From Faecalispora jeddahensis (GTDB lineage Bacteria > Bacillota > Clostridia > Oscillospirales > Acutalibacteraceae), in contig NZ_CBYL010000008.1 of assembly GCF_000577335.1 (NCBI RefSeq), positions 1 through 64,000 on the forward strand: DNA of 64,000 nt, read 5' to 3'. Both the position numbers and the translations under genes were made by a program. Shown piece by piece: positions 43,380 to 52,225 of the stretch (the first letter of the stretch is position 1; each line of letters opens with the position of its first letter). The notes under the pieces are model-generated. The model searched no databases and was not told where the DNA came from. It saw only the letters and a list, made by a program, of their open reading frames with translations.

Positions 43380-44558
43380 TTAAGCCAAAAATACTTTAGC
43401 CAGGGACAGAATGATACCGCCGGCTACAACGGAACCGATCTGGCCTGCAACGTTCGCGCCAACAGCGTGCATCAGCAGGTGGTTCTGGTTGTCCTCTTTC
43501 AGAGCCATCTTCTGGATGACACGAGCGGACATCGGGAACGCGGAAATACCGGCGCCGCCGACCATCGGGTTGATCTTTTTGCCCTGGGGCAGGAAGATGT
43601 TCAGAATCTTCGCGAACACAACGCCGCCGATGGTGTCAAAGACAAACGCAAACAGACCCAGAGCCATAACGATCAGCGTACCCACGTTCAGGAAGCGGTC
43701 TGCCTGCATGGTGAATGCGATGGTGATGCCCAGGAAGATTGTGATCAGGTTTGCCAGCGGGCCCTGCGCTGTCTGAGACAGGCTCTCGAGGCGACCGCTC
43801 TCACGGATCAGGTTACCGAACATCAAAAAGCCTACCAGCGCTACGGAATCGGGAGCGATCATGCCCGCGATCAAAGTAACGATGATGGGGAACAGAATCT
43901 TGGTGGTCTTGGTAACGGACTTCGGGTTGTAGGGCATGCGGATCATGCGCTCTTTCTTGCTTGTTACCAGCTTGATCGCCATAGGCTGAATGACCGGCAC
44001 CAAAGCCATGTACGAATACGCCGCGACGGCAATCGCGCCCATATAAGCGCTGCCCAGCGTCTGAGAAACAAGAATGGAGGTCGGGCCGTCAGCAGCGCCG
44101 ATGACACCGATGCTCATGGCGTCCTTCAGCGGGAAGCCGAGCAGAACCGCCAGCACAACAGTCAGGAAGATACCAAACTGGGCCGCGCCGCCGAACAGAA
44201 GCATCCGGGGGTTGGAAAGCAGGGGTCCGAAATCGATCATCGCACCGATACCAACGAACAGCAGAAGCGGAAACGCCTCAGAAGTTTCGATACCGGCCTG
44301 GAACAACCAGGTAACAATACCCGGCGCTCCCACAACAGTAGTATGACCAGCAGCATCAACAACAATGTTGCCGAGCACGCCCGGAAGGGGCAGGTTTACG
44401 AGGATTGCACCAAAGCCCATGGGGAGCAACAGTGCAGGTTCAAAATCCTTTTCAATTGCAAGCCAAATGAGCAGCGCTCCAACTACCCACATGACCAGCA
44501 TTTTCGGGTTGGCGGCCATAGTCTGCACGCCGTCAACTAAAAAGCTGAATTCATTCAA
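43380..44558 (-). CDS. Sodium ion-translocating decarboxylase, beta subunit
   Basis: A 392-residue integral membrane protein (about ten helices) of the OadB/GcdB/MmdB family. It couples decarboxylation of a biotin-bound carboxyl group to sodium export. The ion-binding re-entrant motif GVIGAADGPTSILVSQ is at about 166-181; the C-terminal half has NPMVGGAGISAFPMSARV. The substrate (oxaloacetate, glutaconyl-CoA or methylmalonyl-CoA) cannot be told from this subunit. No alpha (carboxyltransferase) or biotin-carrier gene is adjacent. First gene behind its own promoter, followed by the OadG-like gene and proS. Confidence 0.93.
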   Translation of the reverse strand: MNEFSFLVDGVQTMAANPKMLVMWVVGALLIWLAIEKDFEPALLLPMGFGAILVNLPLPGVLGNIVVDAAGHTTVVGAPGIVTWLFQAGIETSEAFPLLLFVGIGAMIDFGPLLSNPRMLLFGGAAQFGIFLTVVLAVLLGFPLKDAMSIGVIGAADGPTSILVSQTLGSAYMGAIAVAAYSYMALVPVIQPMAIKLVTSKKERMIRMPYNPKSVTKTTKILFPIIVTLIAGMIAPDSVALVGFLMFGNLIRESGRLESLSQTAQGPLANLITIFLGITIAFTMQADRFLNVGTLIVMALGLFAFVFDTIGGVVFAKILNIFLPQGKKINPMVGGAGISAFPMSARVIQKMALKEDNQNHLLMHAVGANVAGQIGSVVAGGIILSLAKVFLA

Positions 44559-44610
44559 CGATTTTTACTCTCCTTTTGAAAATATTTTATTTTCCATGCT
44601 AACTCCATAC

Positions 44611-44639
44611 ATTATATCGGCTTCCTTTGTGATTTTCAA
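44611..44639 (-). promoter_or_regulatory. Promoter of the decarboxylase beta-subunit operon
   Basis: Minus strand TTGAAA (44634-44639), 17-base spacer, TATAAT (44611-44616). Confidence 0.75.
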
Positions 44640-44664
44640 GTCAAAAGACTAAAAAATCATAAAA

Positions 44665-44693
44665 AAACCGCTGTGCAGGGCACAACGGCTTTC
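44665..44693 (-). terminator. Terminator of acpP
   Basis: ACCGCTGTGC pairs with GCACAACGGC (one mismatch), followed on the minus strand by TTTTTTT. It lies just upstream of the decarboxylase promoter. Confidence 0.85.
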
Positions 44694-44746
44694 ATTTTTT
44701 GTAGATTATACAGTTTTAACCATTTTTTTGCTGATTTTATACAGTC

Positions 44747-44974
44747 TTAAACATGCTCTTCAATGTATTTCACAAGTTCCCCGACTGTTTTAATGTTATC
44801 GATCTCCGTATCGGGAATCTCGATTTCAAATTCATCTTCGATCGACATCAGCAGGTCGACCACATCCAGGGAATCCGCGCCCAGGTCATCCACCACGGAT
44901 GTGTCTAAAGTAATGGAGTCCTCCTCAACATCAAACTGCTCGCTGAGGATCGCCTTTACCTTCTCAAAAACCAT
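44747..44974 (-). CDS. acpP: Acyl carrier protein
   Basis: A 75-residue acidic four-helix protein. The phosphopantetheine attachment serine is in DDLGADSLDVVDL. It carries acyl chains for fatty acid synthesis. Here it is monocistronic, with its own promoter and terminator, not next to fab genes. Confidence 0.95.
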   Translation of the reverse strand: MVFEKVKAILSEQFDVEEDSITLDTSVVDDLGADSLDVVDLLMSIEDEFEIEIPDTEIDNIKTVGELVKYIEEHV

Positions 44975-45061
44975 CCTTTTTCCTCCTTACCGAATAAAGT
45001 AAAAAATGATTGCGCTCGGTTTGCAATCAAGAATATTGTATGCTACAATTTCCCTACCCAC

Positions 45062-45090
45062 ATATTATTAGCAATCTTTCTCTTTGTCAA
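45062..45090 (-). promoter_or_regulatory. Promoter of acpP
   Basis: Minus strand TTGACA (45085-45090), 17-base spacer, TAATAT (45062-45067). It overlaps the region where the divergent aroE promoter must lie; for aroE only a weak TATAAC at 45098-45103 is visible. Confidence 0.7.
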
Positions 45091-45137
45091 TAGGAATTAT
45101 AACATTCCTAATTATTTCTTTTCAGAGGGGTTTCCAA

Positions 45138-46028
45138 ATGAAAAAACGTCATTTCGGCCTGATCGGGTTTCCGGTGGGCCACACCATGTCGCCGTTCATC
45201 CACGGCGAGCTGTTCCGCCTTGCGGGGATCGACGCGGACTACACGGTGTTCTCTGTTTCTCCGGAGGGGCTTGCGCAGCCCGAAGAGAAGGAGCGCCTTC
45301 TCGGGCTGGACGGCTTTAATGTGACGATTCCTCATAAGCAGGCGGTCATGACTTTGCTGGGAAAAATCGACGAAAAAGCGGCGGCGTTTTCCTCGGTGAA
45401 TACTGTCAAGAACGAGAACGGATGCCTTTGCGGCTTCACCACCGACGGGGAGGGCTTTCAAAAGTCTCTTCGCGCCGCGGGAATCCCCATGGGAGGGAAA
45501 AACCTGATTTTGGGCAGCGGCGGCGTTTCGCGTGTGATGGCTTTCGAGCTGGCCGACGCCGCCTATTTCCCCGATCTGACGATCTGCGTGCGGGAAAGCG
45601 GCCTTTCTTCCGCCCGCGAGCTGGCAGACACCCTGACCGAGCGCCTGCGCCGGGAGCAGAAGGATTTTTTGGTGCGTGTCTGCCGCTACGACGAGCTTGA
45701 CCCGGCCGAATCGTATGATCTGGCCGTGAACGGCACGCCGGCGGGTATGCACCCGAACACCCATACTATTCCCCCGCTTCCGGCGGAATTATACCAAAAT
45801 ATTTCCGCCGTTTTCGATGCGGTGTACAATCCGGAAGATACCTTGTTCCTGCAGACAGCCCGGCGCGCCGGAGCTGTGGCCGTGGGCGGCATGGATATGC
45901 TCGTGTGGCAGGCGGCCGCGGCGCAGCGCATCTGGTACGGTGCGGAGTTCGATCCGCAGCGCGTGGCCGAAATAAGCCGCAGCGCTATTTTGGAAATGAA
46001 CCGCATGTTCGGCGCGGCAAAGGAGTGA
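45138..46028 (+). CDS. aroE: Shikimate dehydrogenase
   Basis: A 296-residue NADP enzyme that reduces 3-dehydroshikimate to shikimate. Substrate-binding pieces are FPVGHTMSP and NVTIPHKQAV (catalytic Lys); nucleotide binding is at LILGSGGVSRVMA, and NGTPAGM and GMDMLVWQ follow. The ATG at 45138 follows AGAGGGG; the frame from 45084 starts in the promoter region. First gene of the aromatic operon, five bases before aroK. Confidence 0.94.
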   Translation: MKKRHFGLIGFPVGHTMSPFIHGELFRLAGIDADYTVFSVSPEGLAQPEEKERLLGLDGFNVTIPHKQAVMTLLGKIDEKAAAFSSVNTVKNENGCLCGFTTDGEGFQKSLRAAGIPMGGKNLILGSGGVSRVMAFELADAAYFPDLTICVRESGLSSARELADTLTERLRREQKDFLVRVCRYDELDPAESYDLAVNGTPAGMHPNTHTIPPLPAELYQNISAVFDAVYNPEDTLFLQTARRAGAVAVGGMDMLVWQAAAAQRIWYGAEFDPQRVAEISRSAILEMNRMFGAAKE

Positions 46029-46033
46029 CGCGG

Positions 46034-46558
46034 ATGAGCGGCAACATTGTTCTGTGCGGCTTCATGGGCAGCGGGAAAACAACGGTCGGACAGGTTCTGG
46101 CACAGAAAAGCGGGCGGCGCTTTTTCGATCTGGACCAATATATTGAGCAGCGGCAGGGAAAAACCATTTCTCGGATTTTTGCCGACGAGGGCGAGCAGAC
46201 CTTCCGTCGGCTGGAAACGGAAGCCGCGCGGGAGCTTTCCTCACAGAAAGATCTGGTCATCGCCACCGGCGGCGGCGCGGTTTTAAGAGAAGAAAATGTG
46301 GACATCCTGCGCCAAAACGGCGTCATCGTGCTGCTGGACGCTTCCCTCGATACGCTGGAGCGCCGCCTTGACGGCGTGAGCGACCGGCCGCTTTTGCAGC
46401 GGGATGACCGGCAGGAATTTTTGCGCGCGCTGTATGCCAAAAGAATGCCCTTATACCGCACCGTAGCGCAGCTTTGCGTGGATGCCGACCATGACCCCGA
46501 TACGGTCTCAGAACAAATTTTACAAAAAGCTGAACTTTTTTTCGGTGAAAACACTTGA
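46034..46558 (+). CDS. aroK: Shikimate kinase
   Basis: A 174-residue P-loop kinase that makes shikimate 3-phosphate. Walker A GFMGSGKTTVG is near the N-terminus, with DLDQYIEQ, ATGGGAVL and the lid region SDRPLL. The ATG at 46034 follows the aroE stop closely. Its stop codon overlaps the -35 box of the internal promoter that drives the downstream leader. Confidence 0.94.
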   Translation: MSGNIVLCGFMGSGKTTVGQVLAQKSGRRFFDLDQYIEQRQGKTISRIFADEGEQTFRRLETEAARELSSQKDLVIATGGGAVLREENVDILRQNGVIVLLDASLDTLERRLDGVSDRPLLQRDDRQEFLRALYAKRMPLYRTVAQLCVDADHDPDTVSEQILQKAELFFGENT

Positions 46559-46583
46559 CAAATTTTTTGAGATTGTTTATCAT
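46555..46583 (+). promoter_or_regulatory. Internal promoter of the aromatic operon
   Basis: TTGACA (46555-46560), 17-base spacer, TATCAT (46578-46583). The -35 box overlaps the aroK stop codon. It drives the leader peptide and, past the attenuator, aroF onward. Confidence 0.8.
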
Positions 46584-46622
46584 GAACGCAAGTTGAAAAC
46601 GAAAATCGGAGGAATCTCTTTC

Positions 46623-46775
46623 ATGGACGTTATTCGTAACAGTGTGCGATTTACAAGCTTTGGCTATCCCCGCTATTATTTTGCGTGGGATTTTTTCGCA
46701 TGCTCCGAATACTGCCGTGACTGTTTCCGTCGGTCTGAATTTACTTCTTGCACAGGGCGTACCAAACGCCGCTAA
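46623..46775 (+). CDS. Aromatic-rich leader peptide of the aroF attenuator
   Basis: A 50-codon frame with GGAGG ten bases upstream. Between residues 10 and 30 it has ten aromatic residues of all three kinds (FTSFGYPRYYFAWDFF...EY): Phe at 10, 13, 20, 24, 25; Tyr at 15, 18, 19, 30; Trp at 22. It ends in a basic tail. It has no resemblance to an enzyme, and a strong terminator follows 22 bases after its stop. Such layouts (pheL, trpL) let the ribosome sense charged tRNA supply. The mixed aromatic content fits control of DAHP synthase, the common first step. It sits at the end of a longer open frame whose upstream part lies within aroK. Confidence 0.82.
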   Translation: MDVIRNSVRFTSFGYPRYYFAWDFFACSEYCRDCFRRSEFTSCTGRTKRR

Positions 46776-46797
46776 TTTTTGCAGGGTAATATTAGAA

Positions 46798-46835
46798 GGG
46801 ACGAAGCTGCCTGGCAGCTTCGTCCCTATTTTTTT
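46798..46835 (+). terminator. Attenuator terminator upstream of aroF
   Basis: GGGACGAAGCTGC (46798-46810) pairs perfectly with GCAGCTTCGTCCC (46814-46826), three-base loop, then TATTTTTTT. It lies between the leader peptide and aroF, so it must be bypassed for operon expression from the internal promoter. A weak possible antiterminator partner for its 5' arm is GTTTCCGTC at 46723-46731. Confidence 0.92.
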
Positions 46836-46864
46836 ACCCAAATTCAATACAGGAGGGTACTATT

Positions 46865-47881
46865 ATGATCATCGTATTAAAACCGGAATGCACAAACGAT
46901 CAGCTGGAGCAATTCATTGAAAGGCTGACCAGCCATTACGACCTTCAGGTGAACACCTGGGTAGGCACCCAGAGAACCGTTCTTGGCCTGATCGGCGATA
47001 CCTCCATCGTAGACATGGACTATATCGCTGCGCAGGACCTGGTGGAAAGCGTAAAGAGGGTGCAGGAGCCGTACAAGAAGGCAAACCGCAAGTTTCATCC
47101 GGACAATACGGTGATCACCCTCCCCGGCGGACAGAAAATCGGCGACGGCTCGCTCACCCTGATTGCCGGCCCCTGCTCCGTAGAGGGCGAGGAACAAATT
47201 TGCGGCATCGCGGAACGCGTAAAGACTGCGGGCGCCAAGTTCCTGCGCGGCGGCGCGTTCAAGCCCCGCACCTCCCCATACTCCTTCCAGGGCATGAAGG
47301 CCGAGGGTCTCGAGCTTTTGAGTGAGGCAAAGAAGAAAACCGGCCTGCCGATCGTCACCGAGATCATGCGCGTTTCACACCTTGAGCTGTTCGAGGATGT
47401 CGACATCATTCAGGTGGGCGCACGCAACATGCAGAACTTCGAGCTGCTCAAGGAGCTCGGCAAGATCAACAAGCCCATCCTGTTAAAGCGCGGCCTTTCC
47501 AGCACGATTGAAGAGCTGCTGATGAGCGCAGAATACATCATGGCGGGCGGCAATGAGCAGGTCATCCTCTGCGAGCGGGGAATCCGCACCTTTGAACCCT
47601 ACACCCGCAACACGCTGGATATTTCCGCCGTGCCGGTGCTCAAGAAGCTTTCTCACCTGCCGGTCGTCGTAGACCCCAGCCACGCAGGCGGCATCGCCTG
47701 GCTGGTAGAGCCGCTGGCCATGGCCGCGGTGGCCGCCGGAGCCGATGGTCTGATCATCGAAGTGCACAACGACCCGCCGCACGCGCTCTCCGACGGCGCG
47801 CAGTCTTTGACGCCCGACCAGTTCGACAGGGTTTCCTCCCGCCTGTTCGAGGTGGGCAAGGTATTCGGCAAAACACGATAA
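46865..47881 (+). CDS. aroF: 3-deoxy-7-phosphoheptulonate (DAHP) synthase, type I-beta
   Basis: A 338-residue enzyme that joins phosphoenolpyruvate and erythrose 4-phosphate, the first step of the shikimate pathway. Residues 1-70 form a ferredoxin-like regulatory domain ([21 protein letters not shown]), as in Thermotoga and Bacillus-type enzymes that are feedback-inhibited. The barrel starts near 98 with LIAGPCSVE, then [15 protein letters not shown] and [10 protein letters not shown], which supplies metal and substrate ligands. AGGAGG precedes the ATG. Expression is controlled by the leader and terminator just upstream. Confidence 0.95.
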   Translation: MIIVLKPECTNDQLEQFIERLTSHYDLQVNTWVGTQRTVLGLIGDTSIVDMDYIAAQDLVESVKRVQEPYKKANRKFHPDNTVITLPGGQKIGDGSLTLIAGPCSVEGEEQICGIAERVKTAGAKFLRGGAFKPRTSPYSFQGMKAEGLELLSEAKKKTGLPIVTEIMRVSHLELFEDVDIIQVGARNMQNFELLKELGKINKPILLKRGLSSTIEELLMSAEYIMAGGNEQVILCERGIRTFEPYTRNTLDISAVPVLKKLSHLPVVVDPSHAGGIAWLVEPLAMAAVAAGADGLIIEVHNDPPHALSDGAQSLTPDQFDRVSSRLFEVGKVFGKTR

Positions 47882-47932
47882 TGCGGCAAACGGCCGCACC
47901 GGCCGAACGATTTGGCAAGGAGAGTGTGAACT

Positions 47933-48814
47933 TTGCAACCAACACCACACACCGGCCGACGCGCGCCGGAAGAACGAAATCCTGACGAGCTCGATATCGT
48001 CATTGTCGGGCTGGGGCTGATCGGCGGCTCTTTGGCCAAAGCTCTTTCTCAGAACCGCCACCGGGTCACCGGGATCGACCAGAACCCGGAGGTGATCCAG
48101 CAGGCGCTTCTTTGCAGCGCGATTTCCGCCGAGGCGGACGACGGCACGCTTTCTCGTGCCGACCTGATCCTTTTATGCTGCTACCCGCAGGCCTGCATCG
48201 ACTTTGTGCAGAAGAAAGGCGCGCTGCTCGGGGGCGCGCTCGTGAGCGACACCTGCGGGGTAAAAGGATATATCTGCCCCGAGCTGACGAAGCTTGCCCG
48301 CGAATTCAGCTTTACCTTCGTCGGCGGCCACCCGATGGCGGGAAAGGAGCAGAACGGCTTTGCGGCAAGCGAAGCTAATCTGTTCGAGGGAGCCAGCTAC
48401 CTGTTGATCCCCTGCGGAGCGCCGGATGGTGCCGTGGCACTGATGGAACACCTGGCCCGCTCGGTCGGCGCAGCCCGCACCATCGCCACCACGCCGGAGC
48501 ACCACGACGAAATGATCGCGTTTACCTCTCAGGTGCCCCACGCGCTGGCCTGCGCGTATGTGATGAGCCCGCTGTGCCCAGAGCACCCCGGCTACTCCGC
48601 AGGCAGCTACCGCGACGTTTCCCGCGTGGCGCGGATCAACGAAACCCTTTGGAGTGAACTGTTCCTGGAAAACCGCGAGCCTTTGACCCGCGAAATCGAT
48701 ACCCTACTTGGGCATCTGACAGAAATCCGGAACGCTGTGGCGGAAAATGACCGCGAAGTGCTTCGCGGCCTGCTGCGGCGGGGCCGGGAGATTAAGGAAA
48801 GGCTGGGAGAATAA
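47933..48814 (+). CDS. tyrA: Prephenate dehydrogenase
   Basis: A 293-residue NAD enzyme that converts prephenate to 4-hydroxyphenylpyruvate for tyrosine. Rossmann motif [14 protein letters not shown] from residue 22, then [23 protein letters not shown] and the helical dimer domain. The start is TTG at 47933, ten bases after AAGGAG; no alternative start is in frame before the Rossmann fold. There is no C-terminal ACT domain, so feedback inhibition by tyrosine may be absent. It ends directly before the aroB ATG. Confidence 0.92.
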   Translation: MQPTPHTGRRAPEERNPDELDIVIVGLGLIGGSLAKALSQNRHRVTGIDQNPEVIQQALLCSAISAEADDGTLSRADLILLCCYPQACIDFVQKKGALLGGALVSDTCGVKGYICPELTKLAREFSFTFVGGHPMAGKEQNGFAASEANLFEGASYLLIPCGAPDGAVALMEHLARSVGAARTIATTPEHHDEMIAFTSQVPHALACAYVMSPLCPEHPGYSAGSYRDVSRVARINETLWSELFLENREPLTREIDTLLGHLTEIRNAVAENDREVLRGLLRRGREIKERLGE

Positions 48815-49891
48815 ATGGAACTGACGATTCAAACCTCAAACCCTTATCAGATTCTGATTCGGCGCGGCTGCCTGGATCAGCTGGGAGAACAGGCAACCGC
48901 ACTGTTCCGCGAGGGCGGCCGGGCCATGATTATTACCGACAGCAACGTCGGCCCGCTGTACGCCCGGCGTGCGGCGGATTCCCTGGCAAAAGCGGGCTTT
49001 GTCCCCGATGTTTTCACCTTCCCCGCCGGAGAAGAGAGCAAGCGTCTTTCCACCATTGAACAGATTTATGCGGCCATGGCCGAGCAGAAGATGACTCGCA
49101 CCGATTTCATCGTCGCGCTCGGCGGCGGCGTGACGGGAGACATGGCCGGCTTTGCCGCCGCCACGTTCCTGCGCGGCATCGGCTTTATTCAGATTCCCAC
49201 CTCGCTGCTCGCGCAGATCGATTCCTCCGTCGGCGGCAAAACCGGCGTAGACCTGCCGCAGGGCAAAAATCTGGTGGGCGCATTCCACCAGCCGCGCCTG
49301 GTACTGATCGACCCCGACACGCTCGCCACTCTGCCGCCCCGCTTTTTCTCGGACGGTATGGCCGAGACCATTAAATACGGCTGTATCAAAAGCCGCCCCT
49401 TGTTTGAGCTGATCCGCGACAACGATTTGTCAAAAGACCCGAAGGTGCTCGAGCAGATGATCACCGAGTGTGTGGACTGTAAACGCCGTGTGGTGGAGGA
49501 CGACGAATTCGACACCGGCGAGCGCATGCTGCTGAATTTTGGCCACACACTGGGGCATGCCCTGGAAAAGCACTATGCGTTCGGAAAGCTGACCCACGGC
49601 GAAGCGGTGGGCATCGGTATGGTGAAAATTTCCTGTGCGGGTGAGGCACTTGGCCTGACAAAATCCGGCACTGCAGAAGAAATCTCTGCCTTGCTGCGGC
49701 AGTACCATCTGCCCACAGAGGACGACGCGCCGGCGGAAAATCTGGCAAAAGCCGCCGCAATGGATAAAAAGGGAATGGGCGGCACGCTCAACCTGATCCT
49801 GCTGCGTGAAATCGGTCATTCGTTTGTACATCCCATTCCGAAGCAGGAGCTTCTTCCTATTATAATAAAGGAAAAGGAGGGGCACGCATGA
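48815..49891 (+). CDS. aroB: 3-dehydroquinate synthase
   Basis: A 358-residue NAD/metal enzyme that cyclises DAHP to 3-dehydroquinate. It has ALGGGVTGDMAGFAAATFLRG, QIPTSLLAQIDSSVGGKTGVD and GHTLGHALEK (metal-binding His). The ATG follows the tyrA stop without a gap, and the end overlaps aroA by four bases. Confidence 0.95.
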   Translation: MELTIQTSNPYQILIRRGCLDQLGEQATALFREGGRAMIITDSNVGPLYARRAADSLAKAGFVPDVFTFPAGEESKRLSTIEQIYAAMAEQKMTRTDFIVALGGGVTGDMAGFAAATFLRGIGFIQIPTSLLAQIDSSVGGKTGVDLPQGKNLVGAFHQPRLVLIDPDTLATLPPRFFSDGMAETIKYGCIKSRPLFELIRDNDLSKDPKVLEQMITECVDCKRRVVEDDEFDTGERMLLNFGHTLGHALEKHYAFGKLTHGEAVGIGMVKISCAGEALGLTKSGTAEEISALLRQYHLPTEDDAPAENLAKAAAMDKKGMGGTLNLILLREIGHSFVHPIPKQELLPIIIKEKEGHA

Positions 49892-51147
49892 ACCGAGCAA
49901 TCATATCCCCTGCCCGGCTATGCGGCTCCGTGACAGTTCCCCCCTCAAAAAGCGCCGCACACCGCGCGATTTTCTGCGCCGCACTGGCCCGAGGTGAAAG
50001 CCGGCTGTATCATGTGGCGGATTCGGAGGATATGCGCGCCACGCTGGGCGCGATTCAGGCGATGGGCGTAGAGGTTCGCCGAGAGGGCGATGCCCTCATC
50101 GTCAACAGCAGCGGAAAATGGGAGGATGAGGCCGAGATCGACTGCGGGGAATCCGGCTCGACCCTGCGCTTTCTCATCCCCATACTGGCGGCGCTCGGCA
50201 TCCGCGCCGAGCTGACCGGCCGGGGTCGACTGCCGTATCGCCCGCTGAATACCTATCTCGAGTGCCTGCCGCCCCACGGCGCCGTGCTCCAAAGCGAGGG
50301 CGGACTTCCGCTTTCGGTTGACGGCGGGCTGATTCCCGGTGAGTACACGCTGCCGGGGAACATCAGCTCCCAGTTTATCACGGGGCTGCTGCTGGCGCTC
50401 CCGCTTCTGCCGGGCGACAGCCGCATCCGTCTGACGACTCCGCTTGAATCCGCCGGGTACATCGATTTAACGCTGGCGGTGCTGCGCGATTTCGGCGTGG
50501 AAATCCGAACTGTCCAGAACGGCTGGGATATTCCCGGCTGGCAGCAGTTTCAGCCGCGCGATTACACCGTGGAGGGCGATTGGTCTCAGGCGGCGTTCTT
50601 TCTTGCGGCAGGTGCGCTTGGCGGCGAGCTTATGATTCACGGTCTGCGCCGCGACTCCGCGCAGGGCGACCGGGAATCTGCCGAGCTGTTCCAGCGCTTC
50701 GGCGCGCAGATCGGCTGGCAGGGCGATGTACTGACCGTATCGTGTGCGCCGCTGCGCGGCATTGAAATCGACGCCGCGCAGATTCCCGACCTGGTACCGG
50801 TGCTGGCGGCCACCGCCGCGCTGGCCGAGGGGCGCACCGTAATTACCGGCGCCGCCCGCCTGCGATTAAAGGAAAGCGACCGCCTGGATGCGATGACGAA
50901 TGCTCTTTTGATACTCGGCGCAAAAATCACCCAGCAGCCTGACGGGCTTGTGATCGATGGGGTATCACAGCTTTCACCCGGCAGCGTTGATGGCTGCAAT
51001 GACCACCGGGTCGTAATGGCAGTGGCCATCGCCGCACTGCGGGGAACCTCACCCACCATCATCACCGACGCGCAGAGCGTCGCAAAATCATATCCTAATT
51101 TCTTTGAGGAATACAACCGGTTAGGGGGAAAAGCCAATGTCATCTAG
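49888..51147 (+). CDS. aroA: 5-enolpyruvylshikimate 3-phosphate synthase
   Basis: A 419-residue enzyme. The N-terminal VPPSKSAAHRAIFCAALA, the glycine-rich DCGESGSTLRFLIP, and RLKESDRLDAM are present. The glyphosate-relevant loop after ESGSTLRF cannot be classed further by eye. It overlaps aroB by four bases and aroC by eleven, so expression is tightly coupled. Confidence 0.95.
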   Translation: MNRAIISPARLCGSVTVPPSKSAAHRAIFCAALARGESRLYHVADSEDMRATLGAIQAMGVEVRREGDALIVNSSGKWEDEAEIDCGESGSTLRFLIPILAALGIRAELTGRGRLPYRPLNTYLECLPPHGAVLQSEGGLPLSVDGGLIPGEYTLPGNISSQFITGLLLALPLLPGDSRIRLTTPLESAGYIDLTLAVLRDFGVEIRTVQNGWDIPGWQQFQPRDYTVEGDWSQAAFFLAAGALGGELMIHGLRRDSAQGDRESAELFQRFGAQIGWQGDVLTVSCAPLRGIEIDAAQIPDLVPVLAATAALAEGRTVITGAARLRLKESDRLDAMTNALLILGAKITQQPDGLVIDGVSQLSPGSVDGCNDHRVVMAVAIAALRGTSPTIITDAQSVAKSYPNFFEEYNRLGGKANVI

Positions 51148-52225
51148 CTTCGGGGACTCCGTACGAATCAGCATCTTCGGTGAAAGCCACGGCGAGGCCA
51201 TCGGCGTGGTGCTCGACAATCTGCCCGCAGGCTGTTCCATTGATGAGGAGCAGCTCGCTCTGCAGATGGCGCGCCGCGCGCCGGGGCGCGATCTGGCCTC
51301 CACCCCCCGCAGTGAGGGTGACCGTGTCCGCATTGTCAGCGGGCTGCTGAATGGCAAAACCACTGGCGCGCCGCTGTGCGGAATGATTGAGAACACCAAC
51401 ACCCGCTCCTCCGATTACGAGAGTCTGCGGGTTTTGCCGCGCCCCGGCCACGCGGATTACACCGGGGCCGTACGCTACAACGGAGCGAACGATGTGCGCG
51501 GCGGCGGACATTTTTCAGGTCGGCTGACCGCTCCGCTCACCTTTGCGGGCGCGGTGTGCCGCCAGATTCTTTCCGTACACGGAATCCGCATCGGCGCGCA
51601 CGCTCTGCGCATTGCGTCTGTAACGGACACAGCCTTTGACCCAGTGGAGATTCCGGACGCTCTGCTGGAGCGCCTTTCCACAGAATACTTTTCCCTGATC
51701 GACCGCTCTGTCGAAGCCGCAATGCGGGAAGAGATTGAAGAGGCCCGCAAATGTGCCGACAGTGTGGGCGGCGTGGTGGAATGCGCTGTCACCGGCGTTC
51801 CCGCGGGCATCGGCTCACCGATGTTCTACGGCGTGGAGAACGTGCTTTCCTCCATTCTGTTTGGCGTTCCCGCCGTAAAAGGCGTGGAATTCGGCGACGG
51901 CTTTGCAGCCGCTTCTCTGCACGGCAGCGAAAATAACGACGCCTTCACCGCCGAAAACGGTCAGGTGAAAACCCGTACCAACCATTGCGGCGGGATTCTT
52001 GGCGGCATCACCACCGGCATGCCTCTGATCCTGCGCGCGGCGTTCAAGCCCACTCCCTCCATTGGCCGGGAGCAGAACACGGTGAATCTAAACACTCTGC
52101 AAAATGAGCCGTTGGTTGTTCATGGGCGGCATGACCCGTGCATCGTTCCCCGCGCGATTCCGGTAGTGGAAGCCGCAGTAGCGGTGGGACTTGTCAATTT
52201 GATGGCGGAAAGAGGGCGACTGTGA
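51137..52225 (+). CDS. aroC: Chorismate synthase
   Basis: A 362-residue FMN-dependent enzyme that produces chorismate. Signatures FGESHGEAIG, RPGHADYTGAVRYN..DVRGGGHFSGR and GGITTGMPL are intact. It starts within aroA and its stop TGA shares a base with the pheA start (TGATG). Confidence 0.95.
   Translation: MSSSFGDSVRISIFGESHGEAIGVVLDNLPAGCSIDEEQLALQMARRAPGRDLASTPRSEGDRVRIVSGLLNGKTTGAPLCGMIENTNTRSSDYESLRVLPRPGHADYTGAVRYNGANDVRGGGHFSGRLTAPLTFAGAVCRQILSVHGIRIGAHALRIASVTDTAFDPVEIPDALLERLSTEYFSLIDRSVEAAMREEIEEARKCADSVGGVVECAVTGVPAGIGSPMFYGVENVLSSILFGVPAVKGVEFGDGFAAASLHGSENNDAFTAENGQVKTRTNHCGGILGGITTGMPLILRAAFKPTPSIGREQNTVNLNTLQNEPLVVHGRHDPCIVPRAIPVVEAAVAVGLVNLMAERGRL

Noticed and set aside
43467-44540. 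A 357-codon plus-strand frame antisense to the decarboxylase beta subunit
   Set aside because: Extremely hydrophilic complement of a hydrophobic gene; no start context.
46642-46920. A plus-strand frame overlapping the aro leader and aroF start
   Set aside because: It runs through the terminator hairpin and into aroF out of frame. The aromatic-rich frame in the other register has the binding site and the expected composition.
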